Source: Hysterangium stoloniferum (lineage: Eukaryota; Basidiomycota; Agaricomycetes; Hysterangiales; Hysterangiaceae). Taken from it: a stretch of DNA of 64,000 bases. Where the stretch lies: the NCBI GenBank assembly GCA_015178975.1, contig WHVD01000001.1, positions 1,550,001-1,614,000 of the forward strand, given 5' to 3'. Within the stretch, counting starts at the first letter, position 1. The number at the start of each line of letters is the position of its first letter. Both the position numbers and the translations under genes were made by a program. A model generated the notes under the pieces. It worked only from the letters and a program-made list of their open reading frames with translations, was not told the origin of the DNA and did not search any database. Shown one piece after another: positions 12,898 through 25,440 of the stretch.

Positions 12898-14669
12898 TCG
12901 GATACCCCAACTGGCAGAAGAACCTGTCTTTCTACTGTGCAGACGCCAGCGTCGATGTCCTCCCTATGGCATTCTTGAACACATTCTTCGACAAATGTGG
13001 TTTGCCAAGTATCGACTTCTCGAATGTGAGTTTTCCACTTTATAGTGTAGGTCTGTTTCTGACTACTTTTCTCCGCCGAGATAGATCTGTAGCAAGGGCA
13101 CTAATGGTGTGTTCAATACCAGCTTGATGAATTCCGAGTTTTTCGCAAAGGATATCGAGGCAGATTTATTTTATTTTGAAAAAAAGGGAAATTGCAAGTT
13201 GTTCGTTCTAATTTCGTTCCACTGACCTGTCAATCTAAAGGAAAAATAATTACATTTAGCATGGGGAGCGCTAGTGTGGGGAGCAAACTTTACATCTGCA
13301 AGTCAAGCTACAAACTTTGCAGACCTGGTGCAGTTTCAACTTCTCTATACTACTATGTGTATAATAAATTTATATATAGATCTGGAATCTGTTCTTGGGA
13401 GGAACCAGCAACACCCGTCCGTTCGGCAGTTCAGTGCTTGACGGGTCTGTGTTTTTCATCCTAGTTTTTTTCCTCTATAATTGTGTACACCTAAATTTGT
13501 CTGGTGTCATCTCAGAATTCACCCAGACATCGAAACTGGCTCAACTCTGTACTTTGATTCGGTTATAAGGCAGATCCAATCTCATGCAGCCAACGCTAAC
13601 AAAATGTTTGTCCACCCAAACTTGAATAATTCATACCATCCTGAGTAGGCATTGGAACGTGCCAATAACAGATATTACATTTCTGCTGCGTCGCAGTGCG
13701 GATTTCCGAATTCGAATATGGGAACAATACTGGATAAGGCGGAATTCGATATGGTTTACGTTCAATTCTGTGCGTGGAATGATTCAATTTAGCGAAAGTC
13801 GAACTAATATCGACCGGCCATCGACGATAATAGACGACAGCCTCTGCAGTGCTCACGACTATAATATCACTCAGGTACATCTCTTTGTTTCGTTTTCAAT
13901 ATGAATTCTTTTCTGAGGTGATGGCAGTACTGGGACTTTTCGCTGTGGTAATTTCAATGAATAATCCCGTTTTATCTCGTGTAATTTGGCCGGTAGGGAT
14001 ACACTGGCCAAAAATACGTCTGTCAACAAAGACGTCAAAATCTTCATAGGTGCCCCTGCTTCAGACTGCTACGCTTCCGAGTAGCTATGTCAATACAAAC
14101 GCTATTATCACGATAATCCAACAGACCAAGACAACATACTCGTCATTTAGAGGTACGGTAATAACAATCGAATCCCGAGTGTATCCCTCAAACATTTATT
14201 ACATTTTAATTAGGCGTGATATTATGGGATGCATCACTTGCGTACAATAATGGCCGTTTGGATTCTGTAGTTAAGGCCTGTTTGACGGACGGTAACACTA
14301 ACACACCGCCCCAACCAACATCAAGTGTATTTTACCAATACCCGGACTATTTATACACCCTCCCCGACACCGACTTTGGCTTCTGATAACTGTGCTAATG
14401 TTGCCACATGGTTAAACACTGTCGATTATAACGGTGGCGAAAAAATCGTTTACAAAATGCCACGCGGTTTATGTGGCTCCTAGCAGGTAATAATCGAATG
14501 ACGTAGACGGGCATCTTTGGGCTGCGCCGTGGTGGAGTGAAGATGACGCTCCAGGTACGTAGTATCTCGAATCGCATCTGTCGCAGATAATTAAAACCAT
14601 TGTTTAAAACTTACAGGTGATTCAGTGGGTGACTGGACACCTGATGGTGCATGCGTTGTTTCCAAATAA
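12898..14669 (+). pseudogene. GH18 (class III) chitinase with C-terminal CBM5/12, broken
   Basis: Secreted endochitinases of this type cut chitin in fungal walls or prey. Recognisable blocks run in order: PNWQKNLSFYCADASVDVLP (from about 12908), CQSKGKIITFSMGSA (13233), WNLFLGGTSNTRPFGSSVLD (13384), PDIETGS (13530), YISAASQCGFPNSNMGTILD (13675), FDMVYVQF (13747), NKDVKIFIGAPAS (14023), YVNTNAIITI (14087) and GVILWDASLAYNNGR (14214). Then comes a chitin-binding module, with NCANVATW (14388), WWSEDDAPG (14529) and DWTPDGACVV (14632), and a stop at 14667-14669. The blocks lie in different frames. At least one frameshift falls near 14050, some splice sites are lost, and the DxDxE motif keeps the Asp-Ile-Glu but has His-Pro where Asp-Leu is normal. 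No start or signal peptide was found. Two introns (13355-13374 region and 14550-14610 region) still look usable. Confident as a relic. Confidence 0.85.
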
Positions 14670-15841
14670 GCGGTCATCGTGGCTGTTGTCCAGGCGAACG
14701 CCACCGAGGCTACGACACCTACCTCTGGGCCTTATACTGGACGTTCAGCCAGGGAGGTGCATATGCAGCATATTGTATCAACGTATTATATGATGCTTGC
14801 GAGATATTAGGCCATAAAAAATGCTTTTGATGACCCACACATGACTTTGTTATGTCTCAAACGTTGTATTTAAAATTTCTATGGACAGACACTAGCAGTA
14901 GTGTCAGCTCAATTGGCGGGCTACGAGTTAACGTTGGCTGAGTGCTCGGCATTGTGTGCTCAAGGGCCATAAATATTCTCAAGGGTTTCGAGTAATTCGT
15001 CAGGCTAAATGTAGGTATAAGAAATGCAACTTTAACCCTACAACACCCTTCCGCGCTGGATCCTTCTTCAGATACGTGCTGTAATAATGCTTTATCATCT
15101 TACATACAAAATAGTTCAAATGGATGGAATAGAAAGACGAAGATTTTCTTGCAGTGCATCAAAGCTCTATAAACCGCAATATATATACAAATGAACCTCA
15201 CGCCTCATAAGTTAGCGCGAAGTTGATTACCGCATCATCGAAGTGAAGACCTAAATTATTATTTTACATATACTCAGTACCATTTGTTTAACGTGGTAAT
15301 AATAGACGTCGAAGTTCAAAAGATCGAGTGACATGTGACATGACAGCGTATTTACTAAAACGGTCAACACTATCGGTTTTGCAGACACCACAACGATCAG
15401 TTCATACTCACCCCGGATCCCTTCATAGATGTCTAGTGCTAGCAGCAGGAGGAAGACAATGAGTTTGCCCTTGCATTATACAGTTAAATTCTTTGGAGTA
15501 TAGGCCATTGGGGAGTTTGAATCGAATGAAAGCACACATGTAATGAAGGTGTATGCGAAAGTTAACGGCATCGAGAAACTGGTTATTTGAAATTGGTAAG
15601 TTCAACTAGAAATGTCATGGAATTCAGATGGAATTTTTCTTGATTCATAGCACCAGGATCCTACAAGCACGAAGAGGGATACCATTCTTGATGGATTCGC
15701 CCCCGAACACCTAGTATATTCGAATATTACTTACTTTCGCCTCTACGACGAGGGACTGATGCCGCGTTGTTATGGCTGGTAATATTTTGCCTCTAAGCTG
15801 CAGGATGGTTCAGCCGTTCTGGCGACATGCATCTAGGAAGA
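14670..15841. other. No gene recognised
   Basis: Unassigned sequence between the chitinase relic and the fold-back element. Short open frames show no protein features. Confidence 0.4.
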
Positions 15842-16709
15842 TGAGGCGGCATCACTCAATTACGAATTAAGTGCTGATTGAGCACACTTGAGGGATAACG
15901 CTGTTAGGGAAAAAGAGCCTTTTCATATACCCGATTTTGAAGGTGCGAGGAGCTTTGATTTGATCATCATCCTTGCTGACTCTACCCCATGTTTATTGTT
16001 GCTATTTGTCCGGATGCTCCAACCATACCGATTGTTAAGCATATTCCCCACCATTTGTGGGGGACCAGGCTGATAATATGTTGTTAAATGTCTGGATCTC
16101 CTTCAAGGTTTGATATAAAGTTTCTGAGAACTCATGTGGGAGGACTGAAGTGACATGTAACACATGGTTGATCATCTGCTCTAGATCCTGTTTAAAAAAA
16201 TTAATGAAATCCTGCTCATATTGTATGGGACCCCAAGTATGTATGGGCAGTTGTGAAATGTATTGTCAACACACTACTGTTGACACCACATTTTACAACT
16301 ACCCATTCATACTCAGGCTGCCAGGCAATGTGGGCAGGATTTTGTTGAATATGCTAAATGACATCCAGAGCCAACAATTAACTATGCACTATCCCACTTC
16401 AATCCTTCCACATTTGACATTCTCAGTGACTTAATGTTTAACATTGAAGGAGATCCAGATGTCTTACAACATACTATCAGTATGATCCCTTACAAATGGT
16501 AGTGGAGATGTTTATTGATCAGTGAGGTTGGAACATCCAAACAAATACTAACAATAAACATGGAGTAGAGTCAGCAAAGATAATGACCACATCAAAGCCC
16601 CCCACACCCCCAAAATCAGGTAGATAGAAAGGCGCTTTTCCCTAGCAGTGCTATCACTCATAAATGTGCTCAGTTAGCACTCAATTCAAAATTGAGTCAT
16701 AGCACCTCA
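15842..16709. mobile_element. Long inverted-repeat (fold-back) element
   Basis: Two arms of about 430 nt mirror each other around a centre near 16276. Paired landmarks are TGAGG at 15842 with CCTCA at 16705, CTCAATTACGAATTAAGTGC with its counterpart at 16674-16693, GCTGACTCTACCCCATG with its partner at 16560-16576, CTGGATCTCC near 16091 with GGAGATCCAG near 16449, and TTGTCAACA next to TGTTGACA at the centre. The arms differ by roughly 20%. There is no transposase inside, so it is either a fold-back/MITE-like DNA element or an inverted duplication. No target duplication is certain. It would give a long hairpin RNA if transcribed. Confidence 0.8.
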
Positions 16710-18534
16710 AAAAATTTTTTGAACATTTCACTAGGTATTACTAGATAGGCCGAAGTAGCCAAGCCGTGTGCCATACCCTAATATATCAACTAGCTTACAC
16801 CATAGCTCACAAGGAGTGAATGCATTTATGACTTTGCTGGAGAGCCGACAAGTAGTGTGGGACTCACCGGCCACAACCGAAATACTCACTAATACCCTGG
16901 TGGCATGCATTTTAGTACAGCAGTCGAGTTAATCAAACTTGACCAGAGTATGGCGCATCCTCCCAAATGCATGACATATTCAGATGGTGTTTAGGAGGAA
17001 GTAACCGAATATGTAGCGCCAAAAGACATAGATCTAGATCAAACTTGTCTCAACGATTTAACGGTCGCCTCGCTCAGGAACTGCGTTGGCGTTTCAAGTG
17101 GTTGAACATGGATCTACACAGGCCATACTGGGTATTTGAAAAAGAAGCATGAAATACGACACGGCCACCTAAGCTGTTTCTTGACACACTTTAAAGTAAT
17201 CTCAGGTTGACTTTTGGCACGCACTTTAGGAGTGATACAATATAAGCATCGTGGGTGACTAATATCAAGGAAAGAACAAACTTTATTAGCTTCATATTGT
17301 GAACCAGATCTGATGGCACGGGGCTGAATACCCAGTGAAATCTAATCTCAACTTCTGTTGTTGTCCTTGGGATATGGCACCACAGACATGAATGAGGCGA
17401 CATCATCACAGCTGGCAAGAACATTCTGGCGGAGGAAGAAGGCATAGGTGCTCTATATCATAGTCATCAACAGCCATCTAAAGATAGACTTCTTGAGCCA
17501 GGATACAGACCATTTCACAGCTGAAGAAGGAGCGTGGCGAACCATCTGGCAATATGCTGTCAACAGTTTAGTTGGATGCCATAATCTACAATCTACAATC
17601 GACAGTTGGACAAGCGAAAATGGTTGGGACGTAACCCATTCCCGCAAAATTCTATCTCATTCATGTTTTTTTTTACGACGTGGAAATATAGGAGTCTTCA
17701 TCTATCTTTGACGTGACTTCGGTCGTTCAAGTTCGCGGAACCGGTATATCATAAGCACTGTTACATGATAAAGGTCGAACAGACCCCGAAGGCGAGCAGT
17801 GAATGATCATTGATACAACGGTTGTTTACTGTCTAAAATCGTGGGCCTAAACAAACCCTAAGAGTTCTGGAATTACAACCTTACACGCATCGGTGGTGGC
17901 TTCCCTTGAAGTGGATAAAACGTAGCTCTGAGGCAATTGAGGAGACATAATTGACACAGGCGAGGCATTGAGCCGCCATCCTGCATTGTAGCACCGAAGA
18001 TAGACTTACGCATCATTTTGTCTTGCTTTGTTGCCAGCAAGGGTTCTTGCTCCAATCCCATCCTATCACGCCGTGGGCTGCGCAACCGAATCTGAAATAT
18101 CTTCATCTCTTCTCACATCATTAGTTCCGCTCTGATACCGCCTGAAGATAGCCTTCTATTAATAATGGGAGAAAGCGGGATATTTTAGCTCTATCATTGT
18201 CTTTAAATGGGGCAGAAACGAGCCCTTCACGGCTGGGTGACTTTGATGACAGCGACCAAGATCGTGGGCTCACAGCGCTTCATTAACCAACCCAAATCTC
18301 TGTTACGTGGTGTTGATTATTATATGGAGTCATTTGTAGTTATATTAAATCACCTTTCTATTGGTGTGGGAGCAGTAATATGACTGGATGCGGTTACCTG
18401 CAGTTGATGGGTCCCCGGTCCTTGGACACAGCGAAGTTGATTCTCGGTACCATTTTATATCGTAGAACCCCATCTATGCCATCCAAAACCTATTCATCAT
18501 CATCCCACACTCAAAATGTAACTGCTGACTGTCT
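16710..18534. other. No gene recognised
   Basis: Mixed sequence with short open frames on both strands (for example 17191-17445 minus), none with a motif I can name. Some may be decayed coding DNA. Confidence 0.4.
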
Positions 18535-18645
18535 CTATTAAAAATAGTATGAGTTGACTCTATTGCAATACACAATATACAAGGGTTTAATAAGCTTGTA
18601 ATAAAAGTATTTGTTTCTCAATATCTTGTGTCAGTTAGTGTAGCA
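18535..18645 (+). repeat. Dispersed repeat, family D
   Basis: Starts TATTAAAAATAGTATGAGTT, passes through ACAAGGGTTTAAT and ends near GTGTCAGTTAGTG. A diverged copy lies at about 57155-57260. Probably part of a copia-like LTR or leader. Confidence 0.55.
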
Positions 18646-18759
18646 CCTCCTGACAATATAGGTTGGATGCTCTGGGAGGTGTATAGTGGTTCTGACACAC
18701 ATTAACCTCCAAAAGCATGGTCCACAATTAGCATCTTCATATGAAAAGTTGCAATAATT

Positions 18760-19060
18760 GGTGGACTCCCCCTATAAAAAGGTGTGTTTCATCATCAAAT
18801 TTAACAGTCTCCATGCTACAACTGTCAATAATTTGGCCACATCTCACCTGCCTGCAGAAATTTCCCTGCCTGCCCATATGTGCTGGAAACTGCTTGTCAA
18901 GTGACTGTTATGGCCCAAATGAGAATAAATGTGCTGAAGTGCAGTCCTGCCGCCACCGTGTGCTGAGATGTTCCCTATGTTCCACAACTATGAAGCAAGC
19001 AATCTGGATCACCCACTGTGGAAAGAAATGATAATGCAGTATACCAACACCTCAAATCCG
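18760..19060 (+). mobile_element. LINE-like ORF1 zinc-knuckle relic
   Basis: One frame reads CYNC, a stop, then FGHISPAC, matching a C-x2-C-x4-H-x4-C zinc knuckle. A neighbouring frame reads PICAGNCLSSDC and NENKCAE. Consecutive knuckles with an ICAGNH-like centre are typical of the ORF1 protein of Tad/I-type LINEs in fungi. Here the frames are broken by at least one stop and one frameshift, and no reverse transcriptase follows. A gag relic of an LTR element is the alternative. Confidence 0.45.
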
Positions 19061-20187
19061 GTGGCCAGTTCTACTACCACAACGCCATTTAGAGCCTCAA
19101 ACACCATAACTGTGACCCCTCTCAAGCAGACTTGCACGCCATGGCTAAGGGACAGCTATGACAATAGAGAAAGGTATAGAATTGTATTATGCAACGCCCT
19201 AATAGACACAAATGGAATAAAAATAAAAAAAGCGGACCATGTAGGTGAGATCAGCCTCATAGAAAAATAGTGACATGTTTGCGTACTCCGAACGGCAACG
19301 GGCACTAAGGTAAAATCGACCTTCCGATGGAATATTACTGATACGTGCATTGCTGTACAGCCACACTGTCCGACACCGCATATGGATGAGTCATATATGT
19401 GTGTACATTTATAGGTATGCTATATTTTCTTAATTATCGGATTAAAATACACCGATTAAAATACACCAGGTACAAAAAAGATTTCAAAATTAGTCACCGG
19501 ATTCCGGATGTATAACAGCCGACTCCGTTGGCTGATCCGGCTCACGGATACGGACCGTATTACGTTGTGGATCCCTACGGGAACCAGGCAATTAGTAAAT
19601 GTAAATCACATTCATTACATAAGGGAAGTATAATTGTTCCAAAGCAGCCGGTAACACGGCGTCTATAGTATTTGAGTAGTATCAACTGGTTTATCGGCGA
19701 CATGAAGCCGTTTATTAAACTGATGATTGAAAGGGTCTTGAGGAAGCAGCGAACTGGCAGTATCGAGTAGAAGCAAGAAGGTCAATTACCTCAATTCTCC
19801 ATTAGTCGGAGAGTCTCGTCATGCCTGACAACCAAGTTGGATCACACATCATGAACCAAAAGTAATAAAGAGCGTGGTTTTAAGTTACACTTTTTTGATG
19901 GCCAAAAAAAATGAACGCGCAAGCTATCTACGGCACACAACTCGGAACAGAAAAAACAAAACAACAAGCATGGAATGTGGCACTGGTATAAGTCTTTCGA
20001 TAGATGTGTGCGAGATGTGGAGTTTGCGATACCGAGGTTGCTATCCGGAGAAATAGGAATAATTATGCTTTGTGATGGGACGATTCGTCCGAGTCATCTC
20101 TCTCGTTGTGTCTCAGCACTGCTCGAAGACGAAGAAAGAAAGAAAGAAAAAAGCAAAAGAAGTTAATAAAAATATCGAGTCATGCTA
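19061..20187. other. No gene recognised
   Basis: Unassigned intergenic DNA. A direct repeat of CGATTAAAATACACC occurs at about 19439 and 19454. It includes the 3' flank of the transporter gene on the minus strand. Confidence 0.4.
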
Positions 20188-22255
20188 TTAGTGTAACGCA
20201 CCTTTGTCAACATCAGCACGGCGTTGCTCCCGGGTGATCGCACCGAAGATGACGTCCATCTGTTAAAACAATGTCAGACGATCGCCGAACCAGATCCACG
20301 TTGTGACCGCGCACCTCCTCAAGACTACGGCCCTGAGTCTCAGGCAAGAAGAGCGAAAAGACAGCCATGCCCCCCACATTGATGGTGGCGAACATCATGA
20401 ACAGCTTCCACTGCAATTTTGCCTCAAGAGTCGGTGTCTCCTTCGACACCACGAAGTCTGCAAAGGGACAGGTTCACATTATATGAGCAGCTGGCCCTCG
20501 TGTGACTATCGATCGAGACGAGAAAGACACGCACTCCAGAACCATTGCACGGCGCTCGCAAATGCCATTCCGTAGTGCCTTGTGCGGTTGGGGAATATAT
20601 CGGCACAGTATATCCACGGGACGGGACCCCAGCCCCATGAGTAGGCGACTACGTAAATGTAGAGAAGCCCAGCCATGGCCTGAGACGCTGGCGAAATAGT
20701 ACCGCCGACGATTGGAGGGTGGGTCTTGAGGATGGCACCGATAATGAAGAAGAGAGTGCCCATTCCGAGACCTGTGTCACGTCGTGGTTTGGACAAGGGC
20801 TTACGGATGACAATTGAGGTGGACTTACCACTGCCGACCAGTGCCCATTTACGTCCAACACGTTCAACGAGGAAGAAGACGAAAAGAGCAGTGGCCACGA
20901 CTTTTACGATACCATAGACACCAGAGGCGAGGAGTGCAGCAGATTCTGAAGAGTATCCGATGGACTTGAAGATTTGTGGGGCATAGTAGCCAACTGAGTT
21001 TTGGCCTGACCATTGTTGAAGGGTAAAACTGAAATAGAAAATATCAGAAAAAATCCGGTGTAGACATGCCGACAATCGATCACCCTTACATGCAAAAGGC
21101 AATAAAGAAACGAATCCCGTTTCCTTTTCCAAAGAATGCTTCCTTCAATCCAAGTCCCTGGCGCGCGGCGCGATCTTCTTCAATTGACGCCTCGATTTCT
21201 GAGCGAAGAGTATCAGTTCCGTCATCAACCGGTGACGAGGCACTCCACCCACCTGCTATCTCCATGCGCACACTCTCATGGTTCTCATCAAGTCGCCTTA
21301 AGCGCGCAAGGTTCTTGCGCGCCTCTGCGTTCCGACCTTTCTGAGCAAGCCATCTTGGCGACTCGGTTGCGAAAAGAAGTCCGACGCACATGATACCAGC
21401 TGGCAAGATTTGGAAGCCGAAAGGAATTCGCCAGATTTTAGGTCCGGAATGGAAGTGCTTGTTGACACCATCTGTGGGACCTGTTGTCAATATACATATG
21501 CGAAAGTATATGCAAGATCGGCTTACAGTTGATGAAGTAGCTGACCATCACACCTGTTGCAACGAGCACTTGGAACATTCCCGTGATGCGTCCACGGACT
21601 TCCTTGGGGGCACACTCGGAGACATACGCTGGTGCAACTGCGGAGATAGCCCCTATACCCAAGCCAGCGATGACACGCCCGGCGTAGATGTAGCTCAATC
21701 CGCGAGACCCCCCTGCGATTGTTTGGAGCACCTGGTGAAAGTGTTGAGTATAGCAAAACCAGGAAATAAAAGAGACAAGTGGTTACAGCGCCAACCAAGA
21801 AGATCGCCGAAAAGATCATGTTGCAATACCTCCGGCCAAGGTATGCTGTTTAGAGGGTCAACTTTTCTGAATACTCCATGTTTGGGAAGAATGCATACAG
21901 GACATTGGTGCGCTACCCAAAGCCCCAAAGAAGGCTCCAGCCTGGAGAACGGACACAACATTGGCACTGACTGTATTGACGTCCTTAGGCGCCACGTTAA
22001 ACGCCTTCTGGAAGGACACCTGCCCTACGACACCGCCGGCGATTCCAGCTATAACACAACGTGAATAAATTTAATATATATTCCAGGGTTTGGAAGGCGA
22101 CGGACTGTCATAACCAAAGAGGAAGATGCCCCAATAAGCGGTAAAAGCAATGACTTTTAAAGATAACGTTAGCTATACGTAACGCCCCGATCGGAGGAAG
22201 TTTAGGCCATACAGTAAACGTGATAATTCTGAAAGAAACCTTCAGCTTTGGACAT
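20188..22255 (-). CDS. MFS sugar/quinate-type transporter, 506 aa
   Basis: Plasma-membrane proton-coupled sugar or quinate carrier of the major facilitator sugar-porter family. Ten exons in transcription order: 22255-22213, 22153-22106, 22048-21917, 21845-21787, 21731-21527, 21471-21090, 21028-20829, 20771-20535, 20457-20315, 20259-20188; all phases agree and give 506 aa with no stop, a normal size. Motifs seen: FLFGYDTGIAGGVV in TM1, AGRVIAGLGIG, ESPRWLAQKGR, QQWSGQNSVGYYAPQIF, VERVGRKW, and PETQGRSLEE followed by MDVIFGAI. The exon-3 donor is a choice: GT at 21916 keeps the frame; a donor 13 nt further downstream would give a more usual loop but break it. The ATG at 22255 opens a 14-codon first exon, MSKAEGFFQNYHVY. 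Substrate is not decidable from sequence; the C-terminal block resembles quinate permeases. Confidence 0.9.
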
Positions 22256-23499
22256 GTCAACGGTCAAACACGAGTGCGAGGATGGGTGTTCAAGTCCAGG
22301 AAGCTTACCTTGTAGCTAACCGCCAGCAAATTGGTTTATAACAGGCTTCAGATCGGCAATCGGGTGGTATTTTCAATGATCGAGAGCGGCCGCGGCGCTG
22401 CTAGGCCCCGCCGGGCCGTTCGCGTGTGGGATTGCCCTACGTTTGGATTGGCGCCTCCAGCGGCTGACGACAGGGTTAACTGCGGTAACCTCCTACACCG
22501 ATAATGGTTTGCCTTTCTGGGCAAGGTCAAGGTCCCGGTAATTGTTGTCTGTCCAAGACTTAGCAAATTGCCCAACGAAAACGAGTCCAAACGTCGCGTT
22601 AAAAATTGTGTTGTGTTTGCGAGCCACAAGGTAGCCCGGAGAGAATTGACCGCTTTGTACGACCTTCATTAAATCCCAAAAACACACGAGCGCCTATCAC
22701 ACCATGCTCACGCGAGGAATTCACCGGGAATTCACCGGATGTCAAGCAACGCCGACGTAGATACATATTAGGACGTGTAAACCTTCCTGAGATATAACTT
22801 TGTGAATCGACTTAAATACAATGTGAAGGGAAAATGTGCCTGATATTACGGCAGCAAAGATAACAGATAATCTAGATAAGGCGCTTGAAAATACTAAGGT
22901 TATGGCTACCGTCATTTTCTTTATTGAACATGCTATGGGTTACAAGTCAGTGGATTTGGTTTAATTTAGTCTCACGATAGTGTATTATATCATTTTTTTT
23001 TCTTTTTGAAGCGTTTTATTTGTGATTGTGTATTGAGTGTAGAGTGGCCTGACATGACAGTGTGCAGGCCGAACTGGATTTTCATTTTCATTTAAAGACA
23101 AGATGGAGGTCATTTAGAATCTACACATGCGTAATTAGAATGTTCGAATTGTTATTTGTTATTTATAACACTGTGAAAAAAAAATTTAAAAAAATATCAT
23201 TGGCATTCAGGATATTTAAAAATATTTTTTCTGCGATTCAATCCATGTTAGTACGAGTGAAGTGCCGTGCGCTGCCATATGCGGTTCATGGTGAATTACT
23301 GTGCTTCGGGTGGGAATTACATAATACTGCCCCTCTCTGAAATTCTTTTCTTCTTTTGAATTTTATTTAGTCAATTAGGCATTTTGGAGCTTTGGGTCTT
23401 TGGGTGCTTTTGAACTTAGCACAGATGGGTGAGCACTCTACAAATGCTGGACAGGCATTAGGAGAGATTTGTGCTATTCTGATAGCAACTTAGTGGTAT
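22256..23499. other. Promoter side of the transporter and unassigned DNA
   Basis: The first few hundred bases upstream of 22255 should hold the transporter promoter. A GC-rich patch containing GCGGCCGCGG lies near 22387. No other gene was recognised. Confidence 0.4.
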
Positions 23500-24220
23500 T
23501 GTTAAGAACTAGAAACTGACTAATGTCGGTGGCCGACGGGGACCGATTGGGAGGACTTGGCTTCAGCTTATGTGCTGCGCCCTCGCAAATATCTGTAGGT
23601 TGTCCTTAAATTTCGGACAGGCGAAGACTAAATCCTAAGAAGAACCTTTCGGCGAGATACCGATCGGAACCGAAGGACAAGTCAAGTGTCGGGCCAAGGG
23701 ATCGGGGCCGAGAGTGGGCGAGCGCACGCGAAGGTGGAAGGGGGATTCTTCAGGTATGAGACTGCTACAGACGTATGAGGGTATTCTGAGTCGATATTCT
23801 GATTGCCTAGTAACTACAATTACAGCGAGTTCATATACAAGTAACAGGCGTCTAGAAAGTACTAATGGGGAGGAGGGCGGAAAACGGCATTAACAATAAG
23901 CTTGACTAGGAACAGGAAGTTTATGATTAGTTCGGAGGCCGATGATAACTGAGAATGGAAATTACGATAAAAGGAAATAGTTCGAGGACTACAAATATAG
24001 ATAGACATATGTGGAACATAAGATGAGACGGATCAACATGATGAAAGGGACATATCAAAGCATAACCAGACAGAAAGGCGTAGTCGGGTTTGATTGACCG
24101 GAGAGCATACATCAGCATTGGGGGACACAGCTTCCGAGATCTTGTATTGTCGAAGACGTATAACGAGGGTATTCCATCGGAGACCGTCGGCTTGCGAAGG
24201 GTTGCGACACAGTCGTAACA
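23500..24220 (-). mobile_element. Solo LTR, family C, target duplication GGTAT
   Basis: 721 bp, starting TGTTAAGAAC and ending AGTCGTAACA, flanked by GGTAT at 23495-23499 and 24221-24225. It carries the shared LTR box (23553-23578). It is a close relative of 55171-55914 and of the split copy at 24821-34319. A perfect target duplication with no internal region means excision by LTR recombination. Confidence 0.95.
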
Positions 24221-24225
24221 GGTAT

Positions 24226-24575
24226 GAAAATACATAATAAGTGTTACTGTGAAATGGAAAGATAATTTGGGCACTTACTATCAGCATTAAAAGTTCACTG
24301 AGGGATCATCTGAACTACACTACAAGTATAAAATAGTACATTTGAGAGGAGATACAATATGGATGACCCTCATTGGGTCATTTCAAGACATACTGTCTCA
24401 CCTTATTCATACAAGTGCTTAGTTTTTCAATACTCATTTCCTAATACTCCTTCTCAAGTTTTGAAGAACTAAGTCCTAAACACTGAGTATGATAAGAGTG
24501 GATGAGAGGAGAGAGTGGTTTTGTTAATATATCATTGACCATTTCTTTAGTCAAGTGACAGTGAAGTTGTATTGT
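24226..24575 (-). mobile_element. Copia-type pol end, fossil
   Basis: Reading the minus strand, the stretch around 24500-24570 encodes a TKEMVNDILTKPL-like block, the typical last part of copia-family RNase H. It is followed by a purine-rich tract and probable LTR sequence. It is the downstream continuation of the copia fossil at 34816-35840, from which it was separated by the insertion at 24576-34815. Broken. Confidence 0.65.
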
Positions 24576-25388
24576 TGTTAGGACTGGAAAGCCTGCCAGG
24601 CTCCAGACCCCATCCTACATGCACCCGACTCTCTACCCACCAGGTTACAGTTAACTGGAAAACCCGCTGGCATCCAGACCCTGCCTGATGGTACTGAAAG
24701 TACAGTCACAACTGGAGTACCTGCCAGGACCTGCACATATCAAACCTGTCTATATCCGACTCTGTCTCATGCACCAGTCACCAGACTCCACCTGGACAAC
24801 CTGTCAGCTCTCTAACTGAGTGTTACGACCATGTCGCAACCCGACAGTCCCCGAGGTTATCGCTACCTATCGACGTTTCAAGTTAGCATTCAAGTCATCA
24901 CATTGGAAACCATCGGTCTCCCAATGATGATGTATGCCTTCACGGTGATCAAACTCCGTTTATGCCCCCATCAAATATACTCGTACTATCTGGTTAAACT
25001 CTGATACATCCCCTTTTCACTATGTTGATCCATTTCACTCTATGTTTCACATATGTCTATATATACTTGTAACCCTCAGACTATTTCCTTTTCTCGTAAT
25101 CCCACTCTCGGTTATTTCATGGCCTCCAAACTAATCGTAACCTTCCCGTTCCTAGTCAAGCTTATTTGTCAATACTATTTTCCACTCTTCTCCTAGTTAG
25201 TATTTTCTAGATGCCGAATATTTGTATATGAACCTGCTGTTAGGATACACACACAAGCCAGGTTTCCGGAGAAACCCGCAGGTTATCCGGTAGGACTTGG
25301 CTTCAGCTTATAGGCTGCACCCTCGCTAGATCGTGTTGTCCAATTTCGAACAGGCAGACAGGGATCCCGGGGAGTCCGGGCGGGGTTC

Positions 25389-25440
25389 GTGGGTCGTAGG
25401 TCATAGGTTGTAGGTCGGAGGTCGGGGGTCGTGAGTCGAG
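25389..25440. repeat. Degenerate heptamer repeat
   Basis: About seven copies of a 7-bp unit close to AGGTCGT (variants AGGTCAT, AGGTTGT, AGGTCGG, GGGTCGT) within LTR F. Likely grown by replication slippage. Confidence 0.75.

Noticed and set aside
17191-17445. Minus-strand open frame of 84 codons
   Set aside because: No motif, no splice context, no neighbouring exons in phase.
7602-22255. Transcription factor, chitinase and transporter as one functional cluster
   Set aside because: They are spread over 15 kb with transposon relics between, on different strands, and the chitinase is dead; nothing shows shared regulation.
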